Source: Cystobasidiopsis lactophilus (lineage: Eukaryota > Basidiomycota > Agaricostilbomycetes > Agaricostilbales > Chionosphaeraceae). From it: a DNA stretch of 64,000 nt. The first letter of the stretch is position 1. The number at the start of each line of letters is the position of its first letter. The stretch lies in contig BCIO01000003.1 in NCBI GenBank assembly GCA_001599975.1, forward strand, positions 1,854,677 to 1,918,676, given 5' to 3'. Of the stretch, positions 33,902 through 45,141 are shown in pieces. Under the pieces are notes generated by a model, which made no database searches, had not been told where the DNA came from, and saw nothing but the letters and a program-made list of their open reading frames with translations. The position numbers and the translations under genes were made by a program.

Positions 33902-35551
33902 GGCTGCTGCTGATTTCGGAGCAGCGCGGGGGTTGGATTCGGTGGGCGTTTTTTGACCGGCGGAGATGTTGGAGCAGTACTTATTGAGGTTGTACACAGT
34001 CCAGCTTGACAGGTAAAGAAGCCAGACAAGGGTATCGGGAACAACCGCTCTAATTGATGTGGACGATGCCGTCGAAAGAAAAAAGTTGGGATGTGGCAGA
34101 CGCAGCCATGCGCTTTCTGGTCAGCAACTGACTCGATGTAGCTCGTTGTGTCTGAGTTTCTCTAGATCCAAAATGTCTGCGAATTCTATTCCCTTTGGTT
34201 TCAAGCCATAGCAGTCTGTTCTCTTCCAAGGCTTCAAGCCTTTTGGAGGTAGCTGCCGTCCGCTCGAATTCTGGAACGCGTTCGGCAGGGCGTGGGCACG
34301 CCCGCTTCAGGGCAGATCGGTTACTGCGCTCCCACAACACACAGGTTGGACACATGCCTCGGCGGACTCTACCGAAATTTGTGCTGACCTGGTGGGATTC
34401 GGCAATGCATAATACAAATTTCTGATGCAAGTGCGGCTAGGAGGAGATGCAACCAACGTTTCTATGTGCAGCGTCTTGATGTACTCTGCGACAGGCTCAG
34501 AAGGACTTGCTCAAGATCGGACGACTGGTCCCGAGAGCCGAATCCCTGCGCCCCCTGCACCGTCGGACTGCTCGATGATTGCCGTGAAATGTCGTTTCTT
34601 TCGTCTTGCGTGCGTATGAATGATAATTGGGGAGTGGGCGAGTCACACGGAATAGATCCGAGGCGATAAGTCCCTCGACGATAAGTTGATCGAATTCCAG
34701 GTGGCAATTGCTTTATTGGGCGCGCGAATCAGGCCTCCGGTTCCCCGTCTGTCAGCGTGTGCTTGCCCTTCGATCAGATCCGAATTGCAGTCTCTTGCCG
34801 AGCCGCCCACCTTGCGCGCCTCGCCGCCTTATGATGTCTGGGTCAAAGCTACATATGCGAATTGCAAGCAAACGCGCGGCAATGATACGGGCCCAGCTTC
34901 CATCGCTCCCCCGATGACCTCGACACCAGAGGTGGAGCGAAACTCATGGCATTGAGTCGACACTGGACTAGTGCAGTCTTCGTCGTCTCCAAGGCTAATG
35001 CGCCTAACCATATGGAATGAATCCGCCCTTCTCAATGTCGTTCAGCCCAATACAAAAAATGGGCTCTTATGCTCGCATCGAGCAATCTTAATTCTCCAGC
35101 GGGTGTTAAACTGTAGGTGTCTGGTTTGCCCCTGGAAAGGGCGCCGAAGTTGATCTGGTTCAGATCGTCCCTATCGCCAATTCCGTCTGCGTGATTTTGG
35201 CGGGGGGAACCTCACCATTCTTCCGTAGCCTATTGTTATCAAATACATGAAGACGAGTCTCTCATCTCAGGTGCGTCCGGCTTCATCAGGTGCGTCCGGC
35301 TTCAAGAGGTGAAGGAGGGAATGGCCCTGCGGAGGCTCAGAGCTAGTAGGCTTCCAGCTCTTGCAGAGCATCGGCTTCGTTCTTCTGCAACTTTGCGTTG
35401 CCACCGTGTTGGCAGCTTGCATTGCAAGGTGGCAAAACGAGGGCATTGTGATCGGGCCGGGCCACTGCCGATGGCGTAAGCCAGCCTCGTTTCCTCTTGT
35501 TTGTTTCTTGAGCTGCAGCGACAACGCCGCCCTCTCCGGCAGAGCCAGACG
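33902..35551. other. Long divergent intergenic region
   Basis: About 1.65 kb between the KH gene and the F-box/WD40 gene. No convincing gene; a 126-codon minus-strand frame at 34050-34430 has no recognisable features. The stretch 34600-35250 is AT-richer. The only repeat I see is the 19-bp tandem duplication at 35267-35304. Confidence 0.4.
35267..35304. repeat. Perfect 19-bp tandem duplication
   Basis: The 19-mer tcaggtgcgtccggcttca occurs twice back to back (35267-35285 and 35286-35304), about 250 bp upstream of the F-box/WD40 start codon. It may be a simple replication slip. Confidence 0.9.
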
Positions 35552-37591
35552 ATGGCTCACAGTGCCCCAGAGACGGTCAAGAGGCTGGCCCACCGCCTAC
35601 TGAGCTCCCACATTAGCGAGAGCTCGGATTCGGACGATGACTACAGCTCCTCCCGGCAAGCATCGCCAACGACGGGCAGGAGGTCTCGGTTTGATGAGGA
35701 CTTTATCGACGAGGGCGTATCGCTGCAGGAGGACGACATCAAGCGGGTTGACTTCTTGACCAGCCTGCCCTTTGAGATTGCCGTCTATATCCTCCTGTTC
35801 TGCGACATTGGCAGCATCTGCCGGGCTAAGGCCGTCTCCAAGGCATGGACCATGATCTGCTCTGGTGAGTCACTAACCTTCTTGTAGGCGGATGGACATG
35901 GCATGACAGGAGGGTAAACAACAGACAACCTGGTCTGGCGCGATTTCTTCCATCGTCAGGCGCACTGGCATGTTAAGCCCGAGCTGCTGAACCAGGCTGA
36001 TATCGACACGCCGTACTCTGAGCTCGATGCGCTGGCTCGGCGGTCGCCAGCGCTCATGTCTCCGGCGGAGTTTGCGACCTCGCCGCCCCTCTTCTTCCCT
36101 TCCTCGCCGCCGGGCCCCTTGATGTCGCCCGGGGGGCCGATGTCGCCCGGTCCAGCTTCGCCCAACTCGTCTAGACTGGGCTTCTCGCGGCGGCTGACCA
36201 ACCTCATGTCCGACATCGGGGGCACCTTTGCCCACCGCCCTGTCATGACCTCGCCAACAAGGCAGACGCCAGCCAGTACCTCTAGGTCCCGGACTCGCAC
36301 CAACTCGTCCTCAACTGCCAGCATCTTTCCAGCGACAACCAGAAGAACGCAATCCTACCTCTCCCCAGTCGGCCCCGTCCACTCGCCTTACTTCGCCGAC
36401 GCCCAGCTCGCCTCGGCGCCGCTGCGCGGCCTGAATTGGACCGAGCTGTACAAGACCCGGTACCTACTGGACCAACGCTGGTTCAATGGCGCGCAGAAGA
36501 CCAAGGCCATCAAGGGGCACGGCGATTCCGTCTACTGCATCCAAGCGGACCGAAACAAGATCATCTCTGGCTCTAGAGACACCACAGTAAAGTGCGTCTT
36601 GGCTTCATCATGTTGATGTTAATATCTAAGCGCCTTGTTGCCCCTTTCAGAGTTTGGGATATCGAGACCGGCCAGCCAATCCAGACCTTGCTAGGCCACA
36701 CCGGCTCCGTTTTGGCCTTACAATTCGACGACCGAGTGTTAATGACCGGCTCCTCCGACACGACCATCATGCTATGGGACATGCGCACCTGGCGATGCTT
36801 TCACACGCTCAAAGGCCACTCTCTGGCCGTACTTGACCTGTGCTTCGACGAACGCTACATCGTCTCTTGCTCGAAGGTTTGTCGTCATCGTTGCTGCGTC
36901 GAAGGTATCACAAGTGAATGTTGTTGCTGCCAGGACCTGACCATTCGAGTCTGGAACCGCGAGTCTGGCACCTTGTACCGAGTGCTTTCAGGGCATCGGG
37001 GTCCCGTTAACGCTGCCCAGCTTCAGGGTGACCGCATCATCTCTGCTTCTGGCGATGGCCTCCTCAAGCTGTGGGACGTCAACACGGGCGAGATCTTGCG
37101 CATTTTCGCCGGACACGAAAGAGGCTTGGCATGCCTGGACTGGTCGGGCGACCGCGTGGCATCTGGCTCTAACGATAAGACCATCCGCGTGTGGGATGTC
37201 AACACGGGGGCCTGCTTGGCGGTCTTAGAGGGGCACAACGATCTGGTCCGGTCGCTCTCTTTCGATTCGGCCGCCAACCGAATCGTGTCCGGTGGTTATG
37301 ACAAGGTTGGCTCATCCCTTTCTCAGTTCTTCAAATTATCTCAAGGTCCTCTTTGCAGACGGTTCGGCTCTGGGATGCTAGGACCGGCGACCAACTGGTC
37401 GAGTTTAGAAAGGGGCACAAGAGTCTGGTCTTCGGCGTGACCATGGACATGTGTGTTGGCTTCCCTCCAATTAAACTGTGCTTGCTGAGCCAGATACATC
37501 ACCCAGATCGCGCATCATCAGCTCCTCGCACGATGAACGCATTCTCATCCTCGATTTCGGTCGTGGCTTAGACCTCAGCCCATTTGTTTGA
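35552..37591 (+). CDS. F-box and WD40-repeat protein (SCF substrate receptor)
   Basis: Probable substrate adaptor of an SCF ubiquitin ligase. The start at 35552 gives 'MAHSAPETVKRLAHRLLSS' and then an acidic stretch. The F-box lies in 'VDFLTSLPFEIAVYILLF' and 'CRAKAVSKAWTMICSD'. A Ser/Pro-rich linker follows (for example 'SPGGPMSPGPASPNSSR'). At least six WD40 blades follow, with their GH...WD pattern: 'KVWDIETGQPIQTLLGHTGS', 'MLWDMRTWRCFHTLKGHS', 'IRVWNRESGTLYRVLSGHRG', 'LKLWDVNTGEILRIFAGHE', 'IRVWDVNTGACLAVLEGHND' and 'VRLWDARTGDQLVEFRKGHK'. The last exon reads 'RIISSSHDERILILDFGRG' and stops at 37591. It resembles Cdc4/Met30-type proteins but cannot be assigned to one. Confidence 0.88.
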
Positions 37592-37788
37592 TTCCCCTTC
37601 ATATAGCTTCACTTCTTGTTCCTATACCACACTTGTTCCGTTCATTATAATCACTTGCCACATTGCATGACCCTTGGTGCGAAAAAAGAAAAGTTGAACA
37701 CCTCGTCGTCGCGCGTTTCAGCCCTTGCCTTTTCCGTCCACCTCGACTTGTCCTCTTCGACAACTTCTGACCACAGCAACGACAATAG

Positions 37789-39134
37789 ATGGGACTCTTT
37801 GGCAAAAAGGCAGCTGCGCCTCTCATTCCGCCGGTCGAGGTGCCTCCAGCCTCCAGTCGATCTTCGGGCTCCTCGTCCCAGTATCAGGGCGACGCCATGC
37901 GCAACGACTTGCTGGGCGGCCGCAGCGCTGGCGCTGGCAGACGCCTCTCTCCCCAGAACTCAATCTCCTCTGAGCGAGCGCCATCCTACCGCACCCAAGA
38001 CCCAAGGGGCAACGGGGGCTATGCTCCTGCGCCGTCCAATGGCCCCAGCCGATACGGCCCGCCTCAGGGCTACGAGGACAACCGACGCGAGCTGTTCAAG
38101 GACGCCAAGGCTCCCAAAGCGTCGTTTGGTGCTCGCGACTTGGACCAGTCGTCTTCTTATGGAGGTGGCGGCCAATACGGCGATCAGCAGGACCAAGTGC
38201 AGGACGAGGAGGAGGAGGTCGAGGCCATCAAGCAGCAGATCAAGTTCACAAAGTCAGAGTCCCTTGCTTCTACCCGCAACGCCCTGCGAGCAGCCCGCGA
38301 GGCTGAAGAAACCGCCCGAAACACACTCACCAAACTCGGTGACCAGACCGGTGCGCTCAAATCCTCTTCACTTCGACCGCTTTGAACTGCTTGCTGACTG
38401 AGTCAATCTTGGGTGTGTGTAGAGCGCATTGCCAACACGGAGCGAGCCCTCGACATGACGAAGGCGTACAACGACCGAGCCCAGGACGAAGCCAAGGAGA
38501 TCCAGGCCCTCAACCGGTCCATCTTCCGCCCCAACTTCAGTTTCAATAAACAGGCTAAACGGGACGCTGAAGAACGCCGCATTATGGACCGACACCACAA
38601 CGAGCGAGAGCAGAGGGAGGACAATCGCCGCCAGGTGTACGAGTCTCGAGAGCGCGTCGAAGGCGCTTTCAGGGCGGCCAACTCGTCTGCTGCAGCGAAG
38701 GAGAGGGACGACCGTTACACGCAAGCTGTCAGCAAGTACGGCGTTGGTTCGAGCAAGGTGGCTGGTCGAGCGTATGTCGCGCCTTCTTGCGCTGCTAGCT
38801 GCTACTGTGTCTGACCAATCTCATTTCGCCTCCAGAAAATACCAATTCGAGGCCGATGAAGAGGATGAGCAACTCGAGCAAGAGCTGGACGAGAACTTGG
38901 GCGAGATCTCGGACCTGTCCAAGCGTCTGAACCTGCTCGCTCGGGCGGCGGGTGACGAAGTACGCTCTCAAAACATCAAGCTTGCTCAACTCAACGACAA
39001 GACGGACGTGTACGTGCAAAAACCCCCTGTCGAGCTCTGTTGGCACTCAAGGCTGGGGGCTGACTTTGTTTTTTGTCTACAGCATCGACTCGAGCATTTA
39101 TCGCTCCACCCAGAGACTTGCTCGCATCAAATAG
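37789..39134 (+). CDS. SEC9: t-SNARE Sec9 (SNAP-25 family)
   Basis: Plasma-membrane fusion SNARE that contributes two helices to the exocytic complex. The N-terminal extension 'MGLFGKKAAAPLIPPVEV' is Pro/Ser/Gly-rich and carries no membrane segment. The first SNARE helix spans 'IKQQIKFTKSESLASTRNAL' to 'KLGDQTERIANTERALDMT' with the central Gln in GDQTE, joined across an intron near 38345. A long linker 'LNRSIFRPNFSFNKQAK' and a charged region follow. The second SNARE helix runs from 'LGEISDLSKRLNLLARAAGD' to 'IKLAQLNDKTDVIDSSIYR' and ends 'STQRLARIK' at 39134. The length with its extended N-terminus fits fungal Sec9. Confidence 0.88.
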
Positions 39135-39296
39135 TCGTCCTCTCCGCTTTTCGCGCTGCTCTGGTCTCTTGGGGTTTTTTTCCCCGGCTTGGCTTGGTTC
39201 CGTTGTTTCACTCGTCCTATACAAGCATTTCATTCCCATCGCGTTCATGTCTCGTTTGTATGTAACTCATAAGCCCGTTTTGCACCTCATATGCCG

Positions 39297-41423
39297 TCAG
39301 CCGTCCAACAGTTGCGACCGAGCTAATTTGCCACTGAGCGCGTAAAGCATTTGATCCGTGACGGCTTGGTTGATGCCTTTTGTGAACCATCGCAGCAAGG
39401 TCTCGAATTGGTGCTGACCCGCTGCAGGGAGTTTGGGAAGGACTGCGATTCGCTTCCACGAATCAATACGGACGGGTTGAGGGACCAGCGCTTGCTACCA
39501 TGATGTTCAGAGCATGGACATGGATGCGAGAAGTGAAGCCACTTGCAAACTCTTTGAGCCTCAGGAACAAAAACCACCGGATCTCTGCCAAAGGCCGTTG
39601 GCAAGCCGGATTGGCTTCCACCATTATAGCAGCATTGGTTTTGCCTCCAATGACCTGAGCGAAAGGTCAGCCCGAGGTTGTTGCCACAGTACGAAACTGA
39701 CGATAAAGGAAGTCACAAGATCAGCAGCGTAGATGGTCAGGAAGGCCTCTAGCGAGCTGTAAAACGGGGATCAGTCACCCTGCTTCTGCAAAAGCCGACG
39801 GTGGCGAACGGGACCTGCCTTGTTGCGCCCAGCTGGCCGACGGCTGGCGCGAGATTGATTTTCTTTCCTCGGTATATGTACCTTTTGGCCGAGCGCGCAT
39901 TCACAACCTCCAAGAAAAGCATCCCTGTGCGGCAGATTCCTTCCGAGTCCCGAGCGTGGCGCATGTGGCGGGCGATAGAACTTTGGGGCAGGAGGACCAG
40001 CTCTAGTAGGCGTGGAGCTTTGGGGCAAGACACGAAAGCGTAGTCTTCAGGCTGCAAGACGGGCTGCAAGAGGTCAGGGTGGTCCCCTGGATCCAACGAT
40101 GAGCAGAAGAGGCCGCCTGTTCCATGCGAGAAATCATTAGTTCGTATCTTCGCTTTGCAGGCACCCATTTACCGCAGTCCGCTGCGCCAAATGCATTCTA
40201 GGCGCAGGCTTAGAGCTGCTCGCGCGAGTTCAAAAACAGAAACTTACTTCAATTCTCAACCCCAAACGGCGGCCCGGTTCTAGCGAGAAACTCTCGATAC
40301 AATTCACTGTGTTTCAAAACTCAAGCGGCTTCAACATTTCGTCAACGTTAAGAAGTCGAAGTAGAAACTTGCGAGCACTCAGCGTTACACCGCGCATCTT
40401 GTTCGCCAGACTCCTTCAATCACAATCTCTTGAATGATGAGCCCCAAACAGGGGACAAAGTCCACTACCATCTTCAGGCCAAAAGTCTGCTTGAGAAAGT
40501 AAATCGTCCGGACATCGAGCTTCTTGTTGTTGTGCAGTATAATGAGCTTGCCGCCCATTCGAAGCATCGAAAAGACTAGGAGAAGGGAAAACGAAGTGAG
40601 ATGCGATACGGTTCAACCAAAGTAGCCGCACAATACTAATCTCAGATTCAATCACGCAGTCAGACCTAACGGCCATAAGCCACTCACAAAGAGCATAGCG
40701 CAGGATGTGATGGTGCCAAACGAGACCAATGGATCGGGGACGAGGCCCGCCTTGAGCATCGTCGGGCCCGTGAGATCCAGCAGGTATTGCTTCGAATACA
40801 CAACCCGCGGCTCGTCGAAGAAGGCAACGTCTTTCGCATACACCTCGATTATTGGGTCCGAAAGCTTTGCCGGAGGTGACTTGAAGTGTTGGATGTTCAA
40901 TTGGTCCACGATTTCGAAGGAGGGGAAGGGCAGGAGACGAATGCCAAGAGACAGGGCGAGGGCCGCAAAGTCGAACTTTGCGGCCGTTTCAGCTGACACA
41001 ATGAGGGCTGTCGCGTCCTTAGCCAAATCACGAAGGTCAGAGGGCTGGAGGCCGGGCGCGGGCAGGAGTGGGAAAAATTGGATGAAGAAGCCAGCCTTCA
41101 GCAGCCCTAGCGCATGGCATATTTCGAAATAGCTGGTCCCTTGAAAGCAAATGGCGACCTTGGAACCAGGCTGCAATCGCAGGTTCTGTTTGACAGAATG
41201 CAAGTCTAGTTCGGATAGGTGGGAGTCAAGAAAGCGGGTTGAACGCACTGCGGTCCACCAAACCGCCGCCGAGTTGACATGTCTGGCGAAAGACTTATAA
41301 GATATGCTGGTCCAAGTGTCATTCGGCCCCCCGCAAACGACGGCGATTTTTGCAGGGGTTTGGATGCTGTAATGGTCGATGGCGTCCACCAAGCCATCAA
41401 AGCAGCAAACACCCCTCTGCATT
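39297..41423 (-). CDS. Degenerate adenylate-forming-like protein, copy B
   Basis: Paralogue of the gene at 20679-22904, on the same strand. The first ATG in frame (41423) gives 'MQRGVCCFDGLVDAIDHY', then 'FARHVNSAAVWWTAV', 'NLRLQPGSKVAICFQGTSY' and 'ALGLLKAGFFIQFFPLLP'. The nucleotide-loop position reads 'IIEVYAKDVAFFDEPRVVY' instead of SSGTTGxPK. Later blocks are 'GGKLIILHNNKKLDVRTIYF', 'VNCIESFSLEPGRRLGLRIE', 'GDHPDLLQPVLQPEDYAF', 'CRTGMLFLEVVNARSAKRY' and 'PVRIDSWKRIAVLPKLPA', ending at 39297. Each has a counterpart in copy A. The usual RGRxDDWIK block is missing after 'IYRGKK'. Introns are several; exact joins not fixed. No further domain is attached. Confidence 0.6.
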
Positions 41424-41824
41424 GGCGGAACGAAGAGGTCAAGGTGGTCGAAACAGATCACGAAGACAAAGAACAGGCAGCAGGAGCAGGGAGCACACGC
41501 TGCTCCGCGGCACGGACAAGCGGCGGACTTTCTGGGCCCTCTTGGAGCCCAACAAAACCGCGAAAATCGACGCCAAGAGGTCGATTAGGAGCAACAGAAA
41601 CGCCGAAGTCGGACGAGGGCCAAAGAAGAAAGAGACGAATGCAAGGCTTCGGACACAGCGGCGTTTTCGTCTCCTGTGCAAACCTCATCGCTCAGGCTAT
41701 CGAGTCTAATTGATCATGGAGGCAGCCCAGCCAAAACGCAGAACTTTATCAGGCTTTCGTCGAGCAAAGTCAACCTAACAAGAGGTCCGCCACCAGAGGC
41801 CGGTTCTTTTTTTCATCGATTTCA
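41424..41824. other. Intergenic between adenylate-like copy B and OST1
   Basis: About 400 bp that should carry the copy B promoter and the OST1 3' region. Plus-strand open frames here (41279-41713) are basic and Arg/Ser-rich and look like chance antisense frames. Confidence 0.4.
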
Positions 41825-43563
41825 TCATCTCACTTCCGAAAACCGAACCTTGTTCGGCGTCGTCAACGTCCAGTCCAGCTTGACAAAACCCCAGCAGGTG
41901 AGCGCCACCAAGAGCAGACCGGTGGCCACAGCGGCCGGCTTTTGCAGTAAGGCCAGCGGGGAGTACTCGTAGATGATCTGCGCGAACCCGTTCAGACCAG
42001 CTGGCAGTAGGCGATTGAAAAAGAGCGTACAACGATGTCCTGGTTGTGGACTTCAGTTACGGACGTCTTGGTGAAGACCAAGGTTGGGTGGCCGGTCGTG
42101 TCAAAGTACGTGTAAGTGGTCGTCAGGTTGCTCGAGTCGACCGGGAAAGGCAGCTTATAGCTGACCAACCTGCAAAGTCCAGCTTTCAGCAAGAGGTTAC
42201 GATTGCGCAAAGAAGGGCAGGCTCTCTCACTTGGCACTCTCAGGCAGGGCAATCCGGATTTCGGCCTGGTCGATCGGCACGGCCGGCAACGCCCAGACCA
42301 AGGGCACCCTGAGCTCGTGCTCGTGCTTCAACGTGCCATTGATGATGTTCACGAAGTTGGTCAGAGGGGCGTAGTAGCCCATGGTGAAGTTGTACGTCCA
42401 GCCACCAAGCAAGGGGTAGCGGGGGCGGATCTCCAGAACCGACTCTTTGGCTCTCTTGCTTTGCAGGGTGAGGGGAGGAGAGGGGCGGAAGCGCGAGGTG
42501 GACACGTTGCCGACCGTGTCGTAGTAGTAGGGCGAATAAATTTGGGGCGGGAGCTGGAAGGACAGGCCGGCCAGGACATGCGGCGCGCTGCTGGCCGCCC
42601 CTTGGCGCATGAACGCTTGCTTTTGGTGTTCTAACCTCGAAAAATGGCCCTTAAGTCTTAAAGATGAAAGGCGTCAGGTCCGTGGGCTTTTGGAGCAGTG
42701 GATTCGGAAGGGACTGACTTTGGCCCATTATTGACCAGTTCAATCTGGTCCTCAAAGCTGACGGATGTCGTGGAATGCGACACTTGAATGAGCCTCTTAA
42801 GGTGACGGAAGGCGGCCACCGGCGTGGGCTGGAAATAGTGCACGTCTGCCTCGGCCACTTCTGGGCCTTTTAGCGGCTCTTTTAGGGTGAAGACAATGGT
42901 GGCAGAGCCCGACGAGTGGCTGGAGGTGAAGGAGTCGGGAGTGGCGAAGGATTTGAGCTGTGGTGTAGGAAGTCTGTGGTGGCAGAGTCAAACACATCGC
43001 CAATGTGGATAACGAGCTACAGCAAACGCACTTGACTCTGACTTTGGCCTCCTGGATCTCGTTGACCACGCCTAACCCCCCAAGCAGGTCAGCGGACCAG
43101 AAGAAGTGCTGGCCCTCTGTTGCTGCGTGCGAGAGCTGAGCTGGCAGCGGCCTCGAGATGTGCGTGTAGACTTCGGTTATGGACACGGAGAACTCTTTGG
43201 CGTTAGCTGGGAGGGACACATCTGACGGTAGGGCGATGCTGTAGACCTGCGCTTGCCTATGGGAGCGCGAGCATGAGCTGTGGACGTAGGCAGTGACACG
43301 AATTGAAGGCCGGCGCACTTCTGAAGGTCATGATAGCTGGCTGCGAGCCCCCACTTCTTGGTGCTGCCTTTTAGAGACGCTTGCAAGCTGGACAGGTTGC
43401 CATGGAGCGAGTCTGGGATGGCAATCTCCGGGACAGCGTCGAGGTCTTGAGAGACGAGGGTGGAGGTGACCCGCGTCAGTGGCCCGCTGAGGTCGATGGT
43501 CCGCTGCACTGAGGACAGCACGGCCGCTTGAACTGCCAGAGGCAAGAGCAGGAGCGACCACAT
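41825..43563 (-). CDS. OST1: Oligosaccharyltransferase subunit Ost1 (ribophorin I)
   Basis: ER-membrane subunit of the N-glycosylation oligosaccharyltransferase. The start at 43563 encodes a signal peptide 'MWSLLLLPLAVQAAVLSS' and then 'QRTIDLSGPLTRVTSTLVSQ'. Ribophorin blocks follow: 'EFSVSITEVYTHISRPLPAQ', 'EGQHFFWSADLLGGLGVV', 'YFQPTPVAAFRHLKRLIQVS', 'LPPQIYSPYYYDTVGNVST', 'RPRYPLLGGWTYNFTMGYY' and 'VSYKLPFPVDSSNLTTTYTY'. A single membrane helix lies near the end ('AVATGLLLVALTCWGFVKL'). The short cytoplasmic tail ends 'NKVRFSEVR' at 41825. This is the expected type I topology. Several introns. Confidence 0.9.
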
Positions 43564-44141
43564 CTTCTCCGGCGGTCCTCGCGAAACCTGGCTGATGCTC
43601 GCTAACTTCTCTCGTGACGCTCAAGGCTTGGGTCGAAGGCTGGAGCGCTGGTTGCGGTTTCCTATTACAGAAGCGTACAAGAGAGCGACCAGCAGCAGAC
43701 AGACGCAACACCATGTTCAGTTCTATTGCCGCCGACAAGACCCGCCAGCAACGTAAAATGGCTCCTCCAGTCCAAACTCCAGCGGGGTGGCGATGACCTC
43801 TGCTCTCTCTTTTAGTCAAGGTCAGAAAGAATGGCCGGCCAGCTGTAAGACTCGCGACAGCCTTCGAAGTGCATGAATGTCTGGCCTATTGTGTCCTTTG
43901 TCCTCTGTCTGGCCTCTCTGGTCGTGCGCTTCTTTGTTTCTTGGCCGTCGCTCTTCTTTGCCAGCAACGACGAACGACCACATCAGCCCAATGACGTACG
44001 ACCGACGCGCGTCTTGACCTGTCTCCTAACGTCGAAAACCTTGTGGAAGCCGTTGACTTGCTTTCGAGGAGGGGCACTTCGGCTCTCTTTCCCTTCCCAC
44101 CATCCTCCCCAACTTTCCACCCCCAAAGAAGAGCCCAAACC
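43564..44141. other. Divergent intergenic region between OST1 and the F-box-like gene
   Basis: About 580 bp. An open plus-strand frame from 43873 shows a hydrophobic start but runs into clear upstream sequence in another frame of the next gene, so I do not call it. C/T-rich just before 44142. Confidence 0.4.
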
Positions 44142-45107
44142 ATGCACAAGCTATTCGCCAGCGACTGGCTTGTCGATACGCTCTTTGATTACATTCGCCA
44201 AAGCGCGGATGTCGACCCCTGCAGCTTGGTAGCTCTGGCTAGCACCTGCCGGCGATTCTGGCACCTTTCCACCTTTCACCGCGAACGACATCTACGGGCC
44301 GTCGTATTGGAACGCTTTGCCAAACCCTTTTCATACTTGGAAGCAAAGCGGCACTTCGCCGGGTCGACCAAGGGTATGCCTTCGTCCCTCCCCATTCTTA
44401 TCGGGCCCCTTTGGCTCACACAGTTTCTCTAGGCCACCTCTATAACATCTACAAAAACTTGCCGGACTGCTACAAGCAGTGAGCTCCCACTTTTTCGTTG
44501 CCTCGCCGTCCACTGGGTTCAGCGGTTCTTGCTTTCGCAGTGACGGCCCGGGATTTGGCGCATTCTTGGTGGCCCAGGCCCAGACTGTGCGATTTTTTCG
44601 AGAAGGGTATGGCCTTGGAACGCCAAAGGAGTGGCAGCTGGAGCTGCTGATGCCCGATGGCTACGGTGAGTTTCAGACTTTCGATTGATCTCGCATTCGC
44701 AGCATCTGACGTTTCATGAACCAGTCGTCTATATTTCCATCAGCCTGCACTTCTCCCAAAACGCTTTCGGCCTGGCGCCCTATGCGAGGAACGGCACCTC
44801 GTACATCCTGCGGCATGCTCGACCATTGTGGTGGGTCCTGGACGAGGGTGCCGGCCACCATTTCGGTACCGGCAAATCCCCAAAGTCAGGTCCCTGCTTT
44901 AAGGTCTTGTCGACGATGGAAAAGATTCAGGAGGCGGCGGCTCTCCAGCCCGTCTCCAACGTGGTGCGCCGGCCGCCCAATTTGTTGCCGCCGAATGTCC
45001 GGCTCCCGCCATCGCCACCTCGTGCTCCACCGAGAGCTACCAGGCCAAGATCCGGCAATCCCAACAATGACGAACCGGCTCGCAAGCGGAGGCGCATTGG
45101 TGGTTGA
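44142..45107 (+). CDS. F-box-like protein with a conserved fungal C-terminal region
   Basis: The N-terminus 'MHKLFASDWLVDTLFDYI' and 'DPCSLVALASTCRRFWHLST' looks like an F-box, suggesting a substrate adaptor of an SCF ligase, but the match is only moderate. Introns near 44375-44430, 44480-44540 and 44665-44725 join 'HLYNIYKNLPDCYKH', 'DGPGFGAFLVAQAQTVRFF' and 'EWQLELLMPDGY' to 'VVYISISLHFSQNAFGLAPY'. The C-terminal tail is proline-rich and ends with a basic cluster 'EPARKRRRIGG', a possible nuclear signal. I do not recognise the middle domain. Confidence 0.65.
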
Positions 45108-45120
45108 GGGAACCTTCCTC

Positions 45121-45141
45121 GCGAGCGAGCGAGCGAGCGAG
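45121..45141. repeat. GCGA microsatellite
   Basis: Five consecutive GCGA units just after the F-box-like gene's stop codon, inside its probable 3' untranslated region. Confidence 0.9.

Noticed and set aside
34050-34430. 126-codon minus-strand frame with scattered cysteines
   Set aside because: The CxxC is isolated and there is no family resemblance; probably chance.
41279-41713. Plus-strand basic open frames antisense to the start of adenylate-like copy B
   Set aside because: They are shadows of the minus-strand gene and its promoter, Arg/Ser-rich in all frames.
43873-44232. Plus-strand frame with a hydrophobic start before the F-box-like gene
   Set aside because: It overlaps the supported 44142 start in another frame and shows no conserved block.
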